Shown here one piece after another: positions 62,230 through 64,000 of a stretch of DNA of 64,000 nt. A program made the translations under genes and the position numbers. A model generated the notes under the pieces. That model was not told the DNA's origin, did no database searches, and was given only the letters and a program-made list of their open reading frames with translations. Origin of the DNA: Myxococcota bacterium (GTDB lineage Bacteria > Myxococcota_A > UBA9160 > UBA6930); the NCBI GenBank assembly GCA_028285625.1, contig JANQOX010000014.1:124001-188000 (forward strand), written 5' to 3'. Positions within the stretch are counted from its first letter, which is position 1. The number at the start of each line of letters is the position of its first letter.

Positions 62230-64000
62230 ATGTCGGAGCGTTCGAAACCCGAAGATCCGGCAGCGCCTCCCGAGGTGCGAGTGCCGGACCCCGCCGTCGC
62301 CGATCCCACGTCGGCGATGAGCACGCGCTTCAACCTGCCCCTGCGGGCATTCGCGCGACGCTACTTCCGTCACTTCGATCTGGATGCCGAGACCGCCGAG
62401 CGTCTCCGTCAGCTCGAAGAGCGCGGCAGCGTCGTGTACGTGATGCGCTACGCGAGCCGGCTCGACTACTTCCTGTTCAATTGGGTCTTCCTGCGCGAGG
62501 GGCTGCGCCTATCGGCCTTCGCCAACGGGCTTTCGTTCTACTACTACCAGCCGTTCGTGCGCGGCCTCACCCAGTGGTGGAAGCGCCGCTGGATGGGCCG
62601 GGCGAAGCGGGTGGCTGCCGACCGCGAGCGCGAAGTCGAGAAGACCGACGCGGTGCTGCAGTCGGGCGAGTCGATGTTCCTGTTCCTGCGCACGACGCGC
62701 GCGCGACTGCTGCCGTTCTCGCGCCGTGCCGCCGCGGAGCGCGAGCGCGAGAACGACCTGCTGGCCGAGGTCGTGAAGGCCGCATGGGATGGCCAGCACG
62801 AGGTCTACGTGGTGCCCCTGGCGCTCTTCTGGCGCAAGGGTCCGCGCGCCGAGAAGCGCTTCCTGAATCTCACCTACGGTTCGACCAATCGCCCGAGCGA
62901 CGTCGCCAAGGTCACCTCGTTCGTGCTCACCTACGAGGGCCTGGCCGTGCGTGTGGGCGAGGCGATCGACCTGCGCCGCTTCCTGGGCGAGCGGCACGAC
63001 GAGGGTCAGGCGACGCTCGTCCGAAAGCTGCGGCGCACGCTGCTGCTGTTCCTGTACCGGGAAGAGCGTGTGGTCGAGGGGCCGGTGCTGCGCCCCCTGC
63101 ACAAGGTCCAGGAGCAGGTGCTCGCCGACCGGGGCGTGGACCGCGCCATGCGCGCGCGGGCCGAAGAGAAGGACGTGAGCCTGGAAGCCGCGCGCGCGGA
63201 GGCGGAGAAGATCTTCCGCGAGGTCGCGGCCAACATGAACTCCACGTTCCTGTCGGTGCTCTACGTGGTGGTCAAGGCGATCTTCGGGCGCCTGTTCGCA
63301 TCGATCGAGACGCGCGGCCTCGAGAAGGTGGCCGAGTATGCGAAGCGCCACCCGGTGGTGCTGCTGCCGAGCCACCGCTCGTACTTCGACTTCCTGATCC
63401 TCTCCTGGATCTTCTACGGCAACCACCTGGTGCCGCCCCACATCGCCGCCCGCGAGAACATGGGCTTCGGCCCGTTCGGGTTCATCTTCCGCCGAGCCGG
63501 CGCTTACTTCCTGCGCAAGTCGTTCGACGACCCGCTCTACAAGGAGATCTTCCGCGCCTACCTGGGGCACCTGGTTCGCGAAGGGTTCACCCAGGAGTTC
63601 TTCATCGAAGGCGGCCGGTCGCGGACCGGCAAGACCCTGGCGCCGCGCCTGGGCATGCTCCAGTGGACCGTGGAGGCCTTCGTCGAGAGTGGGCGCCGCG
63701 ACCTGTTCCTGGTGCCGGTGGCGATCGCCTACGAGCGCCTGGTGGAAGAGGGCGCGATGGTCGAAGAGCTGGAAGGGGGCAAGAAGAAGGACGAGAGCGT
63801 TCTCGGTCTGGTCCGCGCGCGCAAGGTGCTCCAGCGCCGCTTCGGCAGCGTGTTCCTCAACTTCGGCGAGCCCATCTCGCTCGCCCAGGAGCTGGAAGGC
63901 CGCCGCGATCTGTTCCTGGACGGTGGTGCCGAAGATGCGATCGCCGAGCAGCGTGCCACGACCGAAAGGTTGGGCAATGCCGTGGTGGAACGGATCAACT
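62230..64000 (+). CDS. plsB: Glycerol-3-phosphate acyltransferase PlsB (3' truncated by window)
   Basis: 590 residues visible; the frame is open at the right edge. Catalytic HX4D motif in LPSHRSYFDFLIL (near 380), block III FFIEGGRSRTGKTL, and LVPVAIAYERLVEEGAMVEEL are all typical of the PlsB class. PlsB makes lysophosphatidic acid from glycerol-3-phosphate and acyl-CoA or acyl-ACP. N-terminal residues 30-130 include hydrophobic and basic segments likely for membrane association. ATG 62230 follows a GC-rich gap of 92 bp. Confidence 0.94.
   Translation, partial: MSERSKPEDPAAPPEVRVPDPAVADPTSAMSTRFNLPLRAFARRYFRHFDLDAETAERLRQLEERGSVVYVMRYASRLDYFLFNWVFLREGLRLSAFANGLSFYYYQPFVRGLTQWWKRRWMGRAKRVAADREREVEKTDAVLQSGESMFLFLRTTRARLLPFSRRAAAERERENDLLAEVVKAAWDGQHEVYVVPLALFWRKGPRAEKRFLNLTYGSTNRPSDVAKVTSFVLTYEGLAVRVGEAIDLRRFLGERHDEGQATLVRKLRRTLLLFLYREERVVEGPVLRPLHKVQEQVLADRGVDRAMRARAEEKDVSLEAARAEAEKIFREVAANMNSTFLSVLYVVVKAIFGRLFASIETRGLEKVAEYAKRHPVVLLPSHRSYFDFLILSWIFYGNHLVPPHIAARENMGFGPFGFIFRRAGAYFLRKSFDDPLYKEIFRAYLGHLVREGFTQEFFIEGGRSRTGKTLAPRLGMLQWTVEAFVESGRRDLFLVPVAIAYERLVEEGAMVEELEGGKKKDESVLGLVRARKVLQRRFGSVFLNFGEPISLAQELEGRRDLFLDGGAEDAIAEQRATTERLGNAVVERIN

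Overview
The window is a 64 kb chromosomal segment of a very GC-rich, Gram-negative bacterium. The guess at a lineage is Myxococcota or another 'deltaproteobacterial' group. The reasons are strong codon bias, frequent GTG and TTG starts, an MJ0042 zinc-ribbon/DUF3426 protein, a PHB-type PhaR regulator, a paired ArsA-like ATPase locus and many acyl-CoA enzymes. The meso-diaminopimelate motif of MurE, two lipoproteins and an RND pump indicate a diderm cell. I see no phage, insertion sequence, tRNA, rRNA operon or CRISPR array. The gene content is core-like, and the unusual features lie in architectures, junctions and intergenic DNA.

Region 1-7.3 kb holds the end of an RND efflux pump, uppP, a convergent sigma-70 factor, an SLC13/TrkA-C permease divergent from an N-acetylglutamate synthase-like acetyltransferase, and the RNase P RNA (minus strand). 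Region 7.3-11.5 kb is a small operon: an HxlR regulator fused to an SCP2-like domain, two acyl-CoA dehydrogenases and a quinone oxidoreductase. It starts at a strong promoter that carries a palindrome and leaves almost no leader. A three-copy intergenic repeat with a large inverted repeat follows, then ndk and a crotonase-family enzyme.

Region 13.4-31.3 kb is a complete dcw division and cell-wall cluster on the minus strand: mraZ, rsmH, ftsL, ftsI, murE, murF, mraY, murD, ftsW, murG, murC, murB, ftsQ, ftsA, ftsZ. There is no ddl. It begins at a promoter followed by four 10-bp-spaced MraZ boxes and ends at a hairpin after ftsZ. Most junctions are overlapping stop/start codons. At murF/mraY a 32-bp tandem duplication has created a 10-codon minicistron between the two genes.

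Region 31.6-44.2 kb carries a histone-deacetylase-like amidohydrolase, an SDR/acyltransferase pair, phaR, two ArsA-like ATPases with a small partner, the MJ0042 protein, tatA, a phosphohexomutase, a lipoprotein combining a SurA-like region with a DsbA domain, an alpha/beta-hydrolase without a serine nucleophile, and an ECF sigma factor.

Region 44.5-64 kb starts with a ParA ATPase fused to an AMPK-type glycogen-binding module and a small partner. Divergent from it are a 2-phosphoglycerate kinase-like protein and a lipoprotein M48 protease, then a MoxR-type AAA+/VWA/SppA operon. After these come trmB-rlmN-metallophosphatase, an MltD-like LysM lytic transglycosylase, ffh, a 71-residue biotinyl carrier protein, a GNAT acetyltransferase, a MaoC/MFE-2-type SDR and plsB, which runs off the right end. 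The most unusual items are the ParA-glycogen-binding fusion, the murF/mraY minicistron, the palindromic repeat cluster at 11.5 kb, the palindromic near-leaderless HxlR promoter, and several enzymes that keep their fold but lack the usual catalytic residues.
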